Shown: piece by piece, positions 62,346 through 64,000 of the stretch | Position numbering within the stretch: the stretch's first letter is position 1 | Layout of the letters: every line of letters begins with the position of its first letter | From: Ryuthela nishihirai | Taxonomy: Eukaryota; Arthropoda; Arachnida; Araneae; Heptathelidae | Assembly (NCBI GenBank): GCA_038380435.1 | Contig: JAWZYU010000018.1 | Span: forward strand, 53,345,751 to 53,409,750 | Direction of reading: 5' to 3' | Length of the DNA: 64,000 nt | The notes under the pieces: generated by a model | What the model was told of the DNA's origin: nothing | Databases searched by the model: none | What the model saw: the letters and a program-made list of their open reading frames with translations, nothing else | Translations under genes and position numbers: made by a program

Positions 62346-64000
62346 CACCTGGGCCATTGACCATAGAAATGGGAAAATGAAAAGGACAACCAAAACCGGT
62401 TCACCAGTCAGCAGAACAAAAAAACTGAATACGGAATAAGATTTAGCATGTTCTGAATATACATGGAAACAGGTTCTGAATGTTCTGAAATTAAAACTAT
62501 TATTTTTTTAGAGAAAACTAACTTTAGTAAATAACATATATATATATAACACTAGAAGAGTCGACAACAATAATTTCGTCATTCCAAAACTTACTAAAGA
62601 GATATATAAAACTCATTATGGATATAAGGGACTATAATTAAATTTATTATGTGATATTAAACAGAAAAACAATAAAATATTATTAAAAAATAGGTGATGA
62701 AATGGATTTGAAGTGTTCATAAATCTCATTAAGTTGTATTCACTGATGCATGTGTTGTATAAAATTGTCTACATACTGGTAGAAATGAATCATGATTATA
62801 TATATATATGTGTTATCAGCTGACACGTTCTTTACCCTTTGTGGACTTGGACGCAAATATGTACTAAATTTTTTAAATTATATTTTTGAATAAAGTATTT
62901 TGTTAATGGAATCCATTCTAAAGCACCGAGTAATTTTTAGAGAAAGACGATAGTTTTTGAAATGAAGATATAAAATGCGCACTTTTTAAAACATGTTACT
63001 CTTTTTAGATACCGTGTCTAAATGACGAAACATCAAAGCCTTTTTACAAATTTTTACATCTGCATGTAAATGCATAACTACGCAAAGTTAATCCATCAGT
63101 AAAATCTAATAATTTGACAGTACCCACGGCATGATCTTCTGTCAGACTTTTGTGTCATGTCATGATCCTGTGTCAAACTAACTCTATAGCTACATAAAAA
63201 TGAGAGATAGAGAAAATTATAGCAGAATTTAGCTGTTATTTAATCGTGATTAAATGTAATCTCTTATTAGACAAAGATTAGTGCGAGATAAAATCGTCTC
63301 CGTTATTACAGACAGCGACAATTATGTATCTCGCATTCATACTTCAACTCTGAGCGCAACTTTTTTCTGTCTAGTTGATTTTTGAAAGGTGGGGACTACA
63401 CGCACTCGTTCTGTTCTGCTGTCACTTCGTGACGACGTAGAGTTTTAAAAACCTTCATCGGTTTGATTGGGCATATGTCAACGAAGCATCCGGCATAAAG
63501 CGGAAGCTCTCTTAGGCAACTCTATGAAAAGATAATTTTAGGAGGTAAAAATCTTTGACATTGTAATTGTACGTTTGAACAGCTATACCGTTAATAACGT
63601 GTTATTTGCATGTAAAGCATTTCGCAATACATTATCGTGCGACACACATTACAGTCATAAACATTTGCCTTCCCCCCCCTCAATCCCTTTGAGCTTGTAC
63701 TTCGCGAAGCACACAGTTCTATGTGAAGATAACTCTTCAGGTGCGCTTCTGATACACTATTCGCACTTGACTGCTCCGAAGCTCAAGGCAAATTGCAATA
63801 AAAAGCATAAATCATGCTGAACAGCGGAAACACAGCATAATAAACAAGACTCTGAGAGTCTTTTTCATGTTATTATTCTGTCCATTCTGTTCATTATGTC
63901 TTCGCATCATTTAAAGGTTTAAGATTTGAAAATTAATTCAGAATTCTGACTCAGGTAGAAAAATGAAGTTAATTAATTAAACTCTGGTCTCCAAAATATC
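62346..64000. other. AT-rich, no confident gene
   Basis: Two (TA)n microsatellites at about 62535-62548 and 62795-62809. 63395-63530 is somewhat GC-richer, and an 81-codon frame at 63575-63820 has no known motif. I see no host gene. Confidence 0.45.

Noticed and set aside
62795..62815. TA-rich run as a regulatory TATA element
   Set aside because: It is a (TA)n microsatellite with no other promoter evidence.

Overview
The window reads as non-coding, AT-rich eukaryotic DNA, most likely from an arthropod. Tc1/mariner, hAT, RTE-like and CR1-like elements, two tRNA-derived SINE families and long degenerate minisatellites together would fit an arachnid such as a spider, but nothing here proves the taxon. 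I see no intact host protein gene, rRNA gene or functional tRNA gene. Three weak candidates for host exons or promoters (about 10.5, 19.4-20.0 and 31.4-31.7 kb) are listed with low confidence. Almost everything recognisable is a mobile element, a remnant of one, or a tandem array.

Layout. 1-2.5 kb: AT-rich sequence with one SINE-B. 2.55-9.88 kb: a three-level nest, in which a Tc1/mariner-type transposon is split by an RTE/CFDP2-like LINE on the + strand, which is itself split by a second copy of the same LINE on the - strand. 11-28 kb: minisatellites (83-bp unit at 11.2 kb, about 36-bp at 12.7 kb, a 194-bp higher-order repeat at 27.4 kb), scattered SINE-A and SINE-B copies, and several MITEs. 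28.6-31 kb: a long purine-rich degenerate array. 33.8-35.8 kb: a Tc1-like transposon whose transposase carries seven tandem copies of a 115-bp segment. 36.6-40.4 kb: a third RTE-like LINE copy carrying a 716-bp retroposon with 14-bp target-site duplications and a SINE-B. 40.6-44.6 kb: a decayed CR1-like LINE with a PHD-finger ORF1. 45.0-45.9 kb: a mariner remnant interrupted by a hAT MITE. 46.35-56.64 kb: a near-identical direct duplication of about 5.12 kb, its two units separated by 35 bp of filler that looks templated. 57-64 kb: an inverted SINE-A pair, a hAT element with a partly readable transposase, and a SINE-A whose 3' end seems to have expanded into a 40-bp minisatellite.

Naming used here. 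SINE-A is the long (about 390 bp) tRNA-derived family ending near CCTCTGAGCGGCAC (seen from its antisense strand). SINE-B is the short (about 200 bp) tRNA-derived family ending GCTGCTTGAGGGGGTATTT. The RTE-like LINE has an AP-type endonuclease, an RT with FADD/YADD box, and a (GAT)n tail. These parts do not form a cellular pathway. What links them is parasitism: nested insertion dates them relative to each other, and the 3' end of SINE-B resembles the 3' end of the LINE, hinting at a SINE-LINE partnership. All comparisons were made by eye, so identities are approximate.
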